Part shown: positions 8,852 to 18,546 of the stretch, one piece after another | How the letters are laid out: the number at the start of each line of letters is the position of its first letter | Position numbering within the stretch: the first letter of the stretch is position 1 | Origin: Anianabacter salinae | GTDB lineage: Bacteria > Pseudomonadota > Alphaproteobacteria > Rhodobacterales > Rhodobacteraceae | Length of the DNA stretch: 64,000 bases | Assembly (NCBI RefSeq): GCF_019061145.1 | Contig: NZ_JAHQZS010000001.1 | Span: 682,001 to 746,000 of the forward strand | Reading direction: 5' to 3' | Position numbers and translations under genes: made by a program | The notes under the pieces: generated by a model | What the model was told of the DNA's origin: nothing | The model's database searches: none | Seen by the model: the letters and a program-made list of their open reading frames with translations, nothing else

Positions 8852-8852
8852 C

Positions 8853-8866
8853 TGAACGACCGTTCA
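8853..8866. promoter_or_regulatory. TetR-type operator at the liu operon start site
   Basis: TGAACGACCGTTCA is a perfect inverted repeat of TGAACG with a 2-bp spacer; the flanks extend partly (TTA on both sides). Size and shape fit TetR-family operators. Lying directly over the predicted transcription start, it should repress when bound. No TetR gene is in the window, so the regulator must be encoded elsewhere; a repressor relieved by an acyl-CoA would make sense but is inference. Confidence 0.6.
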
Positions 8867-8892
8867 ATAACTACAGTCCGGGGACGCGCCGC

Positions 8893-10053
8893 ATGTTCAC
8901 AGCCTCCATGACCTTCGATCTGGGTGAGGACATCGCCGCCTTGCGCGACACCGTGCACCGCTGGGCGCAGGAGCGGCTGAAACCGCTGGCCGCCGAGATC
9001 GACCGCACCAACGATTTCCCCCGCGCGCTTTGGCGCGAGATGGGCGATCTTGGCCTGCTTGGCGTGACCGTGGATGAGGAATTCGGCGGCGCAGACATGG
9101 GCTATCTCGCCCATACCGTCGTGGTCGAGGAAATCGCCCGCGCGTCCGCCTCGGTGTCGCTGTCCTACGGTGCGCATTCCAATCTCTGCGTGAATCAGAT
9201 CGCGCTGAACGGCACACCCGAGCAGAAGGCGAGGTATCTGCCGAGCCTGGTGTCGGGCGAGCACGTCGGCGCGCTGGCGATGTCCGAGGCGGGGGCGGGA
9301 TCGGACGTGGTGTCGATGAGCCTGCGCGCCGAAAAGCGCAACGATCACTACCGCCTGAACGGCACCAAATACTGGATCACCAACGGCCCCGATGCCGACA
9401 CGCTGGTGGTCTATGCCAAGACCGACCCCGATGCCGGGTCCAGGGGCATCACCGCCTTCCTGATCGAGAAATCCATGACCGGCTTCTCGACCAGCGCGCA
9501 TTTCGACAAGCTGGGGATGCGCGGGTCGAACACCGCCGAACTGATCTTCGAAAACGTCGAGGTGCCGTTCGAGAACGTCCTTGGCGAAGAAGGACGCGGC
9601 GTGCGCGTGCTGATGTCGGGGCTGGATTACGAGCGTGTCGTGCTGTCGGGCATCGGCACCGGGATCATGGCGGCCTGCCTTGACGAGGTGATGCCCTACC
9701 TCAAGGAACGCAAGCAGTTCGGCAAGCCGATCGGGGACTTCCAGTTGATGCAGGGCAAGATCGCCGACATGTACACCGCGATGAACTCCGCCCGCGCCTA
9801 TGTCTACGAGGTCGCCAAGGCCTGCGACCGCGGGGAGGTGACGCGGCAGGACGCGGCGGCCTGCGTGCTCTATTCAAGCGAAGAGGCGATGAAGCAGGCG
9901 CATCAGGCGGTGCAGGCGATGGGCGGCGCGGGCTTCATGAACGACAGCACGGTCAGCCGCCTGTTCCGCGACGCCAAGCTGATGGAGATCGGCGCGGGCA
10001 CCTCGGAAATCCGGCGGATGCTGGTCGGGCGGGAACTCATGGGGGCGATGTGA
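8893..10053 (+). CDS. liuA: Isovaleryl-CoA dehydrogenase
   Basis: FAD-dependent acyl-CoA dehydrogenase that oxidises isovaleryl-CoA to 3-methylcrotonyl-CoA, passing electrons to ETF; third step of leucine breakdown. The 386-residue protein has the family landmarks [30 protein letters not shown] and the C-terminal [20 protein letters not shown]. The catalytic base is in the isovaleryl-type position, E247 in [11 protein letters not shown], which separates this enzyme from short-chain dehydrogenases that carry it near the C-terminus. First gene of the operon, behind the TTGACG/TATTAA promoter and palindrome. Its stop overlaps the next start (GTGA). Confidence 0.95.
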   Translation: MFTASMTFDLGEDIAALRDTVHRWAQERLKPLAAEIDRTNDFPRALWREMGDLGLLGVTVDEEFGGADMGYLAHTVVVEEIARASASVSLSYGAHSNLCVNQIALNGTPEQKARYLPSLVSGEHVGALAMSEAGAGSDVVSMSLRAEKRNDHYRLNGTKYWITNGPDADTLVVYAKTDPDAGSRGITAFLIEKSMTGFSTSAHFDKLGMRGSNTAELIFENVEVPFENVLGEEGRGVRVLMSGLDYERVVLSGIGTGIMAACLDEVMPYLKERKQFGKPIGDFQLMQGKIADMYTAMNSARAYVYEVAKACDRGEVTRQDAAACVLYSSEEAMKQAHQAVQAMGGAGFMNDSTVSRLFRDAKLMEIGAGTSEIRRMLVGRELMGAM

Positions 10054-10388
10054 GGCGCCGCTGGCCCCTGTTCCTGCCGCTGGCCGCGCTGGTGCTGGTC
10101 GCCGGGATCGCCGGGCTTCGGCTTGGCACCGGGCAGGCCCGCCTGACCGAGACCCAGGTGATCGACCGCTACGCCGCGCGCTACCTGTCCGAAGCCAAAG
10201 GCGCCGCCCTGACCGATTGCCTTGCGGTTCCGGTCGCCGCTTCCGATATCTGGCTTACGGTGCGCTGCGGGCCGGATCGGACGGGCGCGATCTACGAATA
10301 CCACGTCGATCCATCGGGTGGTCTCGATCACCGGCGGCCTGCATACTCGGGCCATCGCCCATTCGGCGGGGAAGGAGACCGGACATGA
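10050..10388 (+). CDS. Hypothetical protein with one N-terminal membrane segment
   Basis: A 112-residue protein starting at GTG, which overlaps the liuA stop. Residues about 6-23 ([18 protein letters not shown]) form a membrane anchor or uncleaved signal; the rest is a small soluble domain with two cysteines (C57 and C73 by count) that would face the periplasm. The last twenty or so residues are Gly/Arg/His rich and overlap the next gene by four bases (ATGA). I do not recognise the family. Tight overlap on both sides supports it as a real member of the liu operon. Confidence 0.6.
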   Translation: MRRRWPLFLPLAALVLVAGIAGLRLGTGQARLTETQVIDRYAARYLSEAKGAALTDCLAVPVAASDIWLTVRCGPDRTGAIYEYHVDPSGGLDHRRPAYSGHRPFGGEGDRT

Positions 10389-11101
10389 CGGATTTCAGCG
10401 GACTGACGGCGCTTTATGTGAACACCTCACTCAAGAAGCAGAAGACGCAGAGCCACACGCAGCGCCTGCTGGATGCCTCGGCGGGGATCATGGAAAAGAA
10501 CGGCGTCGCAGTCGAGCATGTCTACATGCTTGACCATCAGGTGCCGCCGGGCGTCTATCCCGACATGACCGACCATGGCTGGACACAGGACGACTGGCCT
10601 GCGCTGTGGGACAAGGTCAAGGCGGCCGAGATCCTCGTCGTCGGCACCCCTCTCTGGCTGGGCGAGGAGAGCTCGGTCTGCCGGGTGCTGATCGAACGGC
10701 TCTATGGCATGTCGGGGATGCTGAACGACAAGGGGCAGTCGATCTTCTACGGCAAGACCGGCGGCTGCGTCATCACCGGCAACGAGGACGGCATCAAGCA
10801 TTCCGCCATGACGATCCTCTATGCGCTGGGGCATCTGGGTTACACGATCCCGCCGCAGGCCGATTGCGGCTGGATCGGCGAGGCCGGGCCGGGGCCGTCC
10901 TATGGCGATGACGTGGATGGCAAGCCTGCGGGCTTTGACAACGAATTCACCCAGCGCAACACCACGATCATGACGTGGAACCTGATGCACCTCGCCAGGA
11001 TGCTTAAGGACGCGGGCGGCTACGACAACGAAGGCAACGACCGGACCGCGTGGAAAGCCGGGTGCCGTTTCGATTACGAGAACCCGGAGTATCGCGCATG
11101 A
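10385..11101 (+). CDS. Flavodoxin-like NAD(P)H-dependent reductase
   Basis: A 238-residue protein of the flavodoxin-like/NADPH-dependent FMN reductase fold. It opens with a beta strand and a phosphate-binding loop (LYVNTSLKKQKTQSHTQRLL), continues with the strand-loop ILVVGTPLWLGEESSVCRVL that contacts FMN, and has KTGGCVITGNEDGIKHSAM typical of this group. The substrate is unknown. ATG overlaps the preceding stop, and its own stop overlaps the next ATG, so it is translationally coupled within the leucine operon; it is not a known step of leucine degradation. Confidence 0.8.
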   Translation: MTDFSGLTALYVNTSLKKQKTQSHTQRLLDASAGIMEKNGVAVEHVYMLDHQVPPGVYPDMTDHGWTQDDWPALWDKVKAAEILVVGTPLWLGEESSVCRVLIERLYGMSGMLNDKGQSIFYGKTGGCVITGNEDGIKHSAMTILYALGHLGYTIPPQADCGWIGEAGPGPSYGDDVDGKPAGFDNEFTQRNTTIMTWNLMHLARMLKDAGGYDNEGNDRTAWKAGCRFDYENPEYRA

Positions 11102-11589
11102 TCCGCCTGACGTTTCTTCTGTCGCTTCTGGCCGCGCCCGTCGCCGCGCAAGAGTTGATCTTTTCGGGCGACACACCGCAATGGTGCCTCGACGAAGCCG
11201 CAGGCGAAGCCGAGCGCCGGGATTGCATCGGCGTCGCGGCCTCCGCCTGCATGGAGGACACGCCCGGCGGAGGCTCCACCGCCGGTATGAGCGGATGCCT
11301 CGATCTGGAGCGCGCTTATTGGGACGACCGGCTGAACGCGGTCTATCAAGACCTTCTGGCCTCGGACCGGGCGGACGATGCGGACTACGGCGGCCCGAAC
11401 CTGCCCAGCAAGGCCGAGGCGCTGCGCGACATGCAACGCGCCTGGATCGCCTACCGCGACGGGCGCTGCGACTACGAGTATTCCCAGTGGGGCGGCGGCA
11501 CCGGCGGCGGCCCCGCCATCCTGGGCTGCCTGATGCAGCTGACCGGCGAACAGGTGCTCTATCTCGAAGCCACGCTGGACGGGTACTAG
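11098..11589 (+). CDS. Secreted LprI-like (DUF1311) protein
   Basis: A 163-residue protein with a cleavable signal peptide (MIRLTFLLSLLAAPVAAQE, cleavage probably after AAQ or AVAA) and a mature domain with six or more cysteines. The pattern WCLDEA..C..C and LNAVYQDLLA..L..MQRAWIAYRDGRCDYEYSQW matches the LprI/DUF1311 family, some members of which inhibit lysozyme in the periplasm. Function here is not established. Coupled to the flavodoxin-like gene by ATGA and followed after three bases by the EcsC gene. Confidence 0.8.
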   Translation: MIRLTFLLSLLAAPVAAQELIFSGDTPQWCLDEAAGEAERRDCIGVAASACMEDTPGGGSTAGMSGCLDLERAYWDDRLNAVYQDLLASDRADDADYGGPNLPSKAEALRDMQRAWIAYRDGRCDYEYSQWGGGTGGGPAILGCLMQLTGEQVLYLEATLDGY

Positions 11590-11592
11590 GCG

Positions 11593-12405
11593 ATGACCGG
11601 ACAGCCCCCCGCACGACCTGACGACTGGGGCGCGCTGGTCGCGGCAGCGGTCGAGCGCCAGAAGAAGTTCGAGCGCGCCCGCGCCACGCGGCTGGGACAG
11701 GGCGCCGAGCGGATGACAGCGCCGATCGGCGGCTGGATCGCCCGGATGATCCCGCCCGAGGCGGTGCGCGCCGCGCTGCACCAGGCCGACCGGGCTGCGG
11801 CGATGACGCTTCCGCGCGGCATCGCGGCCCATGACACCGATGATTTGGCACAGTGCGAGGCGGCGGCCCTGCGGGTGCAGGCCTGGGGGCAGGGCACCAG
11901 CGCCGCCACCGGCGGGGCTGCGGGCTGGTTCGGGGCTGCGGGTCTTGCCGTCGATCTGCCCGCCACGCTGACGCTGGCCGCGCGCACGGTGCGCGCAACG
12001 GGGGGCAGTTTCGGCTTTACCGAGGACAGCGACAACGAACGCGCCTTCCGGCTGATGGTGCTGGAGGTGGCGACCTCGCTGGCGTCGGACACGCGGGCGG
12101 AACGGCTGAACGATCTGAACGCGCTGGCGCGGCAACTGTCCTCGCCCGAAGCGAAATTCATGCTGGAAAAGGGCGGCCGCTGGCTGACCGAGAAGGTGTT
12201 CGAGCGCATCGCGCGCCAGCTTGGCCTGTCGCTGGCCGCGCGCAAGGCGGGGCAGGTGGTGCCCATCGTCGGCGGGTTGGTGGCCGCGACCGTGAACGCC
12301 AGCTTTCAGGCCGATGTCGCCCGCGCCGCGCGCTATGCCTATCGCCAGCGCTGGCTGTTGGAACGCAAGGCGCTGCCGGGACCGGAACCGGAGAAGACCG
12401 CATGA
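11593..12405 (+). CDS. EcsC family protein
   Basis: A 270-residue protein resembling the EcsC family: a central hydrophobic, glycine-rich block (about residues 97-125, [19 protein letters not shown] then [17 protein letters not shown]), a helix-rich C-terminal part with [28 protein letters not shown], and a basic end. EcsC members are membrane-associated proteins of unknown biochemical role, named from the Bacillus ecsABC locus. Three bases after the LprI-like stop; its own stop overlaps the liuB ATG, so it belongs to the operon. Confidence 0.82.
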   Translation: MTGQPPARPDDWGALVAAAVERQKKFERARATRLGQGAERMTAPIGGWIARMIPPEAVRAALHQADRAAAMTLPRGIAAHDTDDLAQCEAAALRVQAWGQGTSAATGGAAGWFGAAGLAVDLPATLTLAARTVRATGGSFGFTEDSDNERAFRLMVLEVATSLASDTRAERLNDLNALARQLSSPEAKFMLEKGGRWLTEKVFERIARQLGLSLAARKAGQVVPIVGGLVAATVNASFQADVARAARYAYRQRWLLERKALPGPEPEKTA

Positions 12406-14009
12406 AGCTCAATACCACGCTGATCCCCGGCTCGGACGAGGCGCGCGCCAACCGCGCCGCGCATCTCGACGCTTTGGAGGTGATCCGCGCCGCGGCGGAG
12501 GCCGCAGCTGCGGGGGGGGGCGAGAAGGCGCGCGAGCGGCACGTCTCGCGCGGCAAGATGCCCCCGCGCGAGCGGGTGGCGAACCTGCTCGATCCCGGCA
12601 CGCCGTTCCTTGAAATCGGCGCGGTAGCGGCGCACGGCCTCTATGACGGTGCGGCGCCCTGTGCGGGCGTGATCGCGGGCGTGGGCCGGGTGATGGGCCG
12701 CGAGGTCATGGTGGTGTGCAACGATGCCACCGTGAAGGGCGGCACCTACTATCCGATGACGGTCAAGAAGCACCTGCGCGCGCAGGAGATCGCCGAGGAA
12801 TGCCATCTGCCTTGCGTCTACCTTGTGGACTCGGGCGGTGCCAACCTGCCCAACCAGGACGAGGTGTTCCCCGACCGCGACCATTTCGGGCGCATCTTCT
12901 ACAACCAGGCCCGAATGAGCGCCAAGGGCATCGCCCAGATCGCGGTCGTCATGGGGTCCTGCACGGCGGGCGGGGCCTATGTGCCCGCAATGTCGGACGT
13001 GTCGATCATCGTGAAAGAGCAAGGGACGATCTTTCTGGCAGGGCCGCCGCTCGTGAAGGCGGCGACGGGCGAGGTGGTGACGGCGGAAGACCTTGGCGGC
13101 GGCGACGTGCACACGCGGCTGTCGGGGGTGGCGGATTACCTGGCCGAGGACGACGGGCATGCGCTGGCGCTGGCGCGGCGGGCTGTGGGATCGCTTCGCG
13201 GCATGGCGGGCGGCGGGACAAGTCCCGCCCTACGGGGCACCGATCCGGCGTATGACCCCGAGGAGCTGTTGTCGGTGGTACCTGCGGACCTGCGCACGCC
13301 CTATGACATCCGCGAGGTGATCGCGCGGCTGGTGGACGGTTCGTATTTCGACGAGTTCAAGGCCCGCTTCGGTGAGACGCTGGTCTGCGGTTTCGCCGAG
13401 GTCATGGGGGTGCCCGTCGGCATCATCGCCAACAACGGCGTGCTGTTCTCGGAAAGCGCCCAGAAGGGTGCGCATTTCGTCGAGTTGTGTTCGCAGCGCA
13501 AGATCCCGCTGGTGTTCCTGCAGAACATCACCGGCTTCATGGTGGGCCGCAAATACGAGAACGAGGGCATCGCCCGCAACGGCGCAAAGCTGGTGACGGC
13601 GGTTGCGACGACGTCGGTGCCCAAGGTCACGATGCTGGTCGGCGGGTCCTTTGGCGCGGGCAATTACGGCATGGCGGGGCGGGCCTATCAGCCGCGATTC
13701 CTGTGGACCTGGCCGAACAGCCGGATCTCGGTGATGGGCGGCGCGCAGGCGGCGGGGGTGCTGGCGACGGTCAAGCGCGACGCCATCGAGCGGGCTGGCG
13801 GCGACTGGTCTGCCGAGGACGAGGCCGAATTCAAGCGCCCCACCGTCGAGATGTTCGAGCGGCAGTCGCACCCGCTATATGCCTCTGCCCGGCTGTGGGA
13901 CGACGGCATCGTCGATCCGCGCAAATCGCGGGCCGTGCTGGCGCTGTCGCTGTCGGCGGCACTGAACGCGCCCATCGAGGAGACACGTTTCGGCGTGTTC
14001 CGCATGTGA
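12402..14009 (+). CDS. liuB: 3-Methylcrotonyl-CoA carboxylase, carboxyltransferase (beta) subunit
   Basis: Transfers CO2 from biotin carried by LiuD to 3-methylcrotonyl-CoA, giving 3-methylglutaconyl-CoA. The 535-residue length is typical. The sequence shows the two crotonase-fold carboxyltransferase halves: the N-terminal one with [20 protein letters not shown] and [20 protein letters not shown], the C-terminal one with [15 protein letters not shown] and [19 protein letters not shown], both hallmark motifs of methylcrotonyl-CoA rather than propionyl-CoA carboxylase. It overlaps EcsC by ATGA. An enzyme-like gene separates it from its partner subunit liuD. Confidence 0.96.
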   Translation: MKLNTTLIPGSDEARANRAAHLDALEVIRAAAEAAAAGGGEKARERHVSRGKMPPRERVANLLDPGTPFLEIGAVAAHGLYDGAAPCAGVIAGVGRVMGREVMVVCNDATVKGGTYYPMTVKKHLRAQEIAEECHLPCVYLVDSGGANLPNQDEVFPDRDHFGRIFYNQARMSAKGIAQIAVVMGSCTAGGAYVPAMSDVSIIVKEQGTIFLAGPPLVKAATGEVVTAEDLGGGDVHTRLSGVADYLAEDDGHALALARRAVGSLRGMAGGGTSPALRGTDPAYDPEELLSVVPADLRTPYDIREVIARLVDGSYFDEFKARFGETLVCGFAEVMGVPVGIIANNGVLFSESAQKGAHFVELCSQRKIPLVFLQNITGFMVGRKYENEGIARNGAKLVTAVATTSVPKVTMLVGGSFGAGNYGMAGRAYQPRFLWTWPNSRISVMGGAQAAGVLATVKRDAIERAGGDWSAEDEAEFKRPTVEMFERQSHPLYASARLWDDGIVDPRKSRAVLALSLSAALNAPIEETRFGVFRM

Positions 14010-14069
14010 TCTGTTCTGCAGCCAACCCCTGCGCCCAACCCGGGTGGTGCCCGCGTTGCAGCGGTGGAG

Positions 14070-14092
14070 ATGCGTATTTGAACAAAGAAGAA
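14070..14092 (-). repeat. Degenerate copy of the dispersed repeat core
   Basis: GCGTATTTGAACAAAGAAGA in the 97-bp gap after liuB resembles the GTATTTG..GACCAAAGATG core in opposite orientation, with several mismatches. It also sits close to the start of the next gene (ATG at 14107). Weak copy; could be chance. Confidence 0.4.
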
Positions 14093-14106
14093 TTAGGGGC
14101 GCGGCG

Positions 14107-15078
14107 ATGATTGTCACCCGTTTGACCGAGCGGTTCGGGCTGACTCTGCCGGTCCTGTCTGCGCCGATGGCGAAGGCCGGGGGCGGGCGGCTTGCGGCGG
14201 CGGTGACCGGCGCGGGCGGGCTAGGGCTGATCGGCGGGTCCTATGCGGATGGCGCGTGGCTGCGCTCCGAGATCGCGGCGGCGGGGAATGCGGGCGTGGG
14301 CGTGGGGTTCATCACCTGGGCGCTGGCGAAGGCACCCGAGGCGCTGGACATCGCGCTGGAACATGATCCGCGCGCGCTGATGCTGTCGTTCGGCGATCCG
14401 GCTCCGTTTGCCGCGCGCATTGCCGGGGCGGGCGTGCCGCTGATCTGCCAGGTGCAGACGTTGCGCGATGCGAAGGCCGCCGTCGCCGCCGGGGCTGCGG
14501 TGATCGTTGCGCAAGGCGCCGAGGCGGGCGGCCACGGTGAGCGGCGCGCGACGATCACGCTGGTGCCCGAAGTCGCGGATATGCTGGCGCGTCGGGCGCC
14601 GGAGGTGCTGCTGCTGGCGGCGGGCGGGATCGCCGACGGGCGCGGGCTGGCGGCGGCGCTGATGCTGGGGGCGGACGGCGTGCTGGTCGGCTCGCGGCTG
14701 TGGGCATCGGAGGAGGCGCTGGTGCATCCCGCGATGCATGCCGCCGCGCTGGGCGCTACGGGCGACGACACGATCCGGTCCACCGTGATGGATGTCGCGC
14801 GGCGGCTCGACTGGCCGGACCGCTACACGGCGCGGGTGCTGCGCAACGCCTTCACCGACCGCTGGCACGGCGATGTGCCGGGTCTGCTGGCGGTGGCCGA
14901 AGCCGAGGCGGCGCGCTGGGCGGCGGCCTGGGAGAGCGGCGATACGGACACCGCCAACACCTTCGTCGGCGAGGCGGTGGGCATGATCGACCGGATCGAG
15001 CCTGCGGGCGCGATCCTGCGCCGGATGACTGACGAGGCCGAGGCGCTTCTGGCGGGCGGCTGGAAACGGGGAAGCTGA
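14107..15078 (+). CDS. Nitronate monooxygenase-like FMN protein
   Basis: A 323-residue TIM-barrel protein of the 2-nitropropane dioxygenase/nitronate monooxygenase family, which also includes FabK-type enoyl reductases. It shows PVLSAPMAKAGGGRLAAAV at the N-terminus, VIVAQGAEAGGHGERR in the middle with the histidine expected in this family, and LLAAGGIADGRGLAAALMLGADGVLVGSR for the FMN-phosphate site. The natural substrate is unknown; conversion of a toxic nitronate such as propionate-3-nitronate is the known activity of relatives. Between liuB and liuD; stop and next ATG share a base (TGATG). Confidence 0.88.
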   Translation: MIVTRLTERFGLTLPVLSAPMAKAGGGRLAAAVTGAGGLGLIGGSYADGAWLRSEIAAAGNAGVGVGFITWALAKAPEALDIALEHDPRALMLSFGDPAPFAARIAGAGVPLICQVQTLRDAKAAVAAGAAVIVAQGAEAGGHGERRATITLVPEVADMLARRAPEVLLLAAGGIADGRGLAAALMLGADGVLVGSRLWASEEALVHPAMHAAALGATGDDTIRSTVMDVARRLDWPDRYTARVLRNAFTDRWHGDVPGLLAVAEAEAARWAAAWESGDTDTANTFVGEAVGMIDRIEPAGAILRRMTDEAEALLAGGWKRGS

Positions 15079-17027
15079 TGTTCGAGAAAATCCTGATCGC
15101 GAACCGGGGCGAGATCGCGGTGCGGGTGATCCGCACGGCACGCAGCTTGGGCGTGGGCACGGTGGCGGTCTACTCGGACGCCGACGCCGGGGCGATGCAT
15201 GTGGCCGAAGCCGACGAGGCGGTGCGTATCGGCCCGCCCGCGCCCTCTGAAAGCTACCTCAAGGGCGACGCGATCATCGCGGCGGCGCTGGCGACGGGGG
15301 CGCAGGCGATCCATCCCGGCTATGGGTTCCTGTCCGAGAACCCCGGCTTCGTGGAAGCGGTCGAGGCGGCGGGGCTGGTGTTCATCGGACCCTCTGCCAG
15401 CGCCATCCGCGCGATGGGCCTCAAGGACGCGGCCAAGGCGTTGATGCAGGAGGCGGGCGTGCCGGTGGTGCCGGGCTATCACGGCGACGACCAGTCGGAC
15501 GCGCGGCTGGCCGCCGAGGCGAACGGCATCGGTTATCCGGTGCTGATCAAGGCGGTCGCGGGCGGCGGTGGCAAGGGCATGCGCAAGGTGCACGCGGCGG
15601 CGGAGTTCGGCGATGCGCTGGCCTCTGCCCGGGCCGAGGCGAAGGGTGCCTTCGGCAACGACGCGGTGCTGGTCGAGAAATACGTCGAGAAGCCGCGCCA
15701 TATCGAGGTGCAGGTCTTTGGCGACGGAACCCGTGCGGTGCACCTGCACGAGCGCGACTGTTCCCTGCAGCGCCGTCACCAGAAGGTCGTGGAGGAGGCG
15801 CCCGCGCCCGGCATGACCCCCGAAATGCGCGCCGAGATGGGCACGGCGGCGGTGCGCGCCGCAGAAGCGATCGGGTATTCCGGGGCGGGGACGGTCGAAT
15901 TCATCGTCGACGCCAGCGAGGGGCTGCGCGCCGACCGCTTCTACTTCATGGAGATGAACACGCGGTTGCAGGTCGAGCATCCGGTGACCGAGGCGATCAC
16001 CGGCATCGACCTTGTGGAATGGCAGCTTCGCGTGGCGAGCGGCGAGGCACTGCCAGCCACGCAGGACGGCATCGCGCTGGACGGTCACGCGGTCGAGGTG
16101 CGGCTTTATGCCGAGGACGTGCCCAAGGGCTTTCTGCCCGCCACGGGGCGGCTGGCGCATCTGGCGTTTCCTGATGGTGTGCGCGCGGACAGCGGCGTGC
16201 GTTCGGGCGATGCGATCAGCCCGCATTACGACCCGATGATCGCCAAGCTGATCGCCCACGGACCGACGCGGGACGTGGCGTTGGCGCGGATGGACGCGGC
16301 GCTGGCGCGCACCGAAGTCGCGGGCACCGTGACCAACCTTGGTTTCCTCGCGCGGCTGGTGAAGGACGCGGGCTTCCGTGCGGGCGATGTCGACACCGGC
16401 CTGATCGAGCGCAATCTGGAGGCGTTGACCGCCCCCGAGGCGACACCGCCCGAGGCTGTCGTGGCGGCGGCGCTTGCGGTGGCGGGGCCCGGTGCGGGCG
16501 ATCCGCTTGCGGGCTTCACGCTTTGGGCGCCGCTTGCACGGAGCGTACATCTTGTCGAAGATGAGACGCTGCACGAGGTCGTCTTGCGGATCGAGCGGGC
16601 GGACCGGATTGATGCCGCCGTTGCAGGAAATGTGATCGAAGCGCGGCGCAGCGCCGCCGGGTGGCGCATTGGCGCACGCTCTGGCCTGATTGCATCCTGT
16701 GCGGAGGATCTCGTCGTAGTGACGGGGACTTGCCGGGCCGAGTTCAGGCACGTCGATCCGCTGGAGCGGGCCGCATCCGACGCCGGACCGACCGACGTGA
16801 TCGAGGCGCCGATGCCGGGTTTGGTCAAGTCGGTGCTGGTGCGCGCGGGGGATGCCGTCGCGCCGGGCCAGCGGCTTGCCGTGCTGGAGGCGATGAAGAT
16901 GGAACATGCGCTGACGGCGGCGGTGGGCGGCACGGTGGCCGAGGTGCTGGTGGCCGAGGGCGCGCAGGTCGAGGCGGGAGCGGCGCTGATCCGCTTCGAG
17001 GCCCCGGACGAGGAGCCGAAAGCGTGA
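15078..17027 (+). CDS. liuD: 3-Methylcrotonyl-CoA carboxylase, biotin-carrying (alpha) subunit
   Basis: Carboxylates its own biotin with ATP and bicarbonate and hands the CO2 to LiuB. The 649-residue protein contains a biotin carboxylase domain (FEKILIANRGEIAVRVIR at 2-19, ATP-grasp loop GGGGKGMR, HLHERDCSLQRRHQKVVEEA, EMNTRLQVEHPVTE) and a C-terminal biotinyl domain with EAMKMEH, the biotinylated lysine being K607. The intervening region of roughly 100 residues matches the binding domain of such subunits. Biotinylation would be done by BirA (39658-40413). Coupled to the previous gene by TGATG and to the next by GTGA. Confidence 0.96.
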   Translation: MFEKILIANRGEIAVRVIRTARSLGVGTVAVYSDADAGAMHVAEADEAVRIGPPAPSESYLKGDAIIAAALATGAQAIHPGYGFLSENPGFVEAVEAAGLVFIGPSASAIRAMGLKDAAKALMQEAGVPVVPGYHGDDQSDARLAAEANGIGYPVLIKAVAGGGGKGMRKVHAAAEFGDALASARAEAKGAFGNDAVLVEKYVEKPRHIEVQVFGDGTRAVHLHERDCSLQRRHQKVVEEAPAPGMTPEMRAEMGTAAVRAAEAIGYSGAGTVEFIVDASEGLRADRFYFMEMNTRLQVEHPVTEAITGIDLVEWQLRVASGEALPATQDGIALDGHAVEVRLYAEDVPKGFLPATGRLAHLAFPDGVRADSGVRSGDAISPHYDPMIAKLIAHGPTRDVALARMDAALARTEVAGTVTNLGFLARLVKDAGFRAGDVDTGLIERNLEALTAPEATPPEAVVAAALAVAGPGAGDPLAGFTLWAPLARSVHLVEDETLHEVVLRIERADRIDAAVAGNVIEARRSAAGWRIGARSGLIASCAEDLVVVTGTCRAEFRHVDPLERAASDAGPTDVIEAPMPGLVKSVLVRAGDAVAPGQRLAVLEAMKMEHALTAAVGGTVAEVLVAEGAQVEAGAALIRFEAPDEEPKA

Positions 17028-17689
17028 TCCGGCTGCACCATTGCCACGAGACGCGCTCGATGCGGTCACTCTGGCTGCTGCACGAGATCGGCGCTCCGTT
17101 CGAGGTGGTCCTGCACGGCTTTGACAAGTCGCTCCGGTCGGAGGACTACCTTGCGCTGAACCCGGCGGGGCGGGTGCCCGCGCTGGAACTGGACGGCGCG
17201 GTGATCTGGGAAACCGGCGCCATCGCCGAGGTGCTGTGCGAACGGTTCCCGGAGGCGGGGCTTGGCCGCGCGCCGGGTGATCCCGAACGCGCGGACTGGC
17301 TGATCTGGCTGCACTTTGCCGAGACGGTGACCCAGCACGCCGCCGCGCTGACGCAGCAGCATATCGTGCTGCGCGACGACGCCATGCGTTCGCCCACGCT
17401 GATGCGGATCGAGGCGAAGCGCGCGGAGAAGTGCTTTGCCGCGATCGAGGGGCGGTTGCAGGGGCGGCGTCATCTGCTTGCCTCCGGGTTTTCGGCGGCG
17501 GATGTCGGCGTCGGGCAGGCGGTCTGGCTGGCGCGGCACTTTGCGCGGACGGATGGATTTCCTGCGGTGACGGACTGGATGGACCGGATCACGGCGCGCC
17601 CGGCGTTCGCGGCGTCGCTGCCGCCCGAGGGGGCGACGCGGCTGTATGCACGCACCTTCTATCCGGCGTGGGAGGAGGCGGCGACATGA
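17024..17689 (+). CDS. Glutathione S-transferase family protein
   Basis: A 221-residue protein with a thioredoxin-fold N-terminal domain (IRLHHCHETRSMRSLWLLHE, then NPAGRVPALELDG and WETGAIAEVLCERF, the cis-Pro and glutathione-contacting Glu/Thr region) and an all-helical C-terminal domain. The RSMR at the start of helix 1 places the catalytic Ser or Cys near residue 7-12 as in bacterial beta/theta-like GSTs. The GTG start at 17024 overlaps the liuD stop. Operon position suggests handling of reactive enoyl-CoA intermediates, which is speculation. Confidence 0.88.
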   Translation: MIRLHHCHETRSMRSLWLLHEIGAPFEVVLHGFDKSLRSEDYLALNPAGRVPALELDGAVIWETGAIAEVLCERFPEAGLGRAPGDPERADWLIWLHFAETVTQHAAALTQQHIVLRDDAMRSPTLMRIEAKRAEKCFAAIEGRLQGRRHLLASGFSAADVGVGQAVWLARHFARTDGFPAVTDWMDRITARPAFAASLPPEGATRLYARTFYPAWEEAAT

Positions 17690-18546
17690 CCGACCGTGCC
17701 GAGATTTTCGAGGTCGGGCCGCGCGACGGGTTGCAGAACGAGGCGCGGGAGATCCCGGTGGCCAAGAAGATCGCGCTGGTCGATTGCCTTGGCAGTGCGG
17801 GGTTCCGGCGCATCGAGGTGGCCAGCTTCGTCAGTCCGAAATGGGTACCGCAGATGGCGTCCTCGGCCGAGGTGCTGGCGGGCATACGGCGCGTGCCGGG
17901 CGTGTCCTATGCCGCACTGACGCCGAACATGCAGGGGCTGGAGCGGGCCTTGGCCGCGCGCGCCGACGAGGTGGCGATCTTCGGCTCCGCGTCCGAAGGT
18001 TTCTCGAAGGCGAACATCAACTGCACCATCGCGGAAAGCCTTGAGCGGTTCGCGCCCGTGGCGGCTGCCGCGCGGGCGGCGGGCCTACCGGTGCGCGGCT
18101 ATGTGTCCTGCGTGACCGACTGCCCCTATGACGGGCCGACGGACCCGGCTGCAGTGGCGCGGGTCGCGGCGGCCCTGCACGCGATGGGCTGCTACGAGAT
18201 CAGCCTTGGCGACACCATCGGGCAGGGCACGCCCGCCACCGTGACGGCGATGCTGGAGGCGGTGTTGGCCAAGGTTCCAGCGGCGCAGTTTGCGGGCCAT
18301 TTCCACGATACGGCGGGGCGTGCGCTGGACAACGTCGAGGCGTCGCTCGCGCTGGGGCTGCGGGCGTTCGACGCGGCGGTCGGAGGGCTTGGCGGGTGTC
18401 CCTACGCGCCGGGCGCCGCGGGCAACGTGGCGACCGAGGCGCTTGCGACGCGGCTCAAGGCGCTGGGCTTTGACACGGGACTTGATGCCGCCGTTCTGGA
18501 CGAGGCCGCAAAGATGGCCCGGGCAATGCGGGGGATGCATGGCTGA
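17686..18546 (+). CDS. liuE: Hydroxymethylglutaryl-CoA lyase
   Basis: Cleaves HMG-CoA to acetyl-CoA and acetoacetate, the final step of leucine degradation. The 286-residue TIM-barrel protein has VGPRDGLQNE at the N-terminus (metal-binding Asp in the DRE-type motif), FGSASEGFSKANINCTI, and the active-site signature GGLGGCPYAPGAAGN with the conserved cysteine. ATGA overlap with the GST gene. A frameshifted gene and liuC follow. Confidence 0.96.
   Translation: MTDRAEIFEVGPRDGLQNEAREIPVAKKIALVDCLGSAGFRRIEVASFVSPKWVPQMASSAEVLAGIRRVPGVSYAALTPNMQGLERALAARADEVAIFGSASEGFSKANINCTIAESLERFAPVAAAARAAGLPVRGYVSCVTDCPYDGPTDPAAVARVAAALHAMGCYEISLGDTIGQGTPATVTAMLEAVLAKVPAAQFAGHFHDTAGRALDNVEASLALGLRAFDAAVGGLGGCPYAPGAAGNVATEALATRLKALGFDTGLDAAVLDEAAKMARAMRGMHG

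Noticed and set aside
14823-17069. 748-codon minus-strand frame opposite liuD
   Set aside because: Shadow of liuD with a random composition and no motif.
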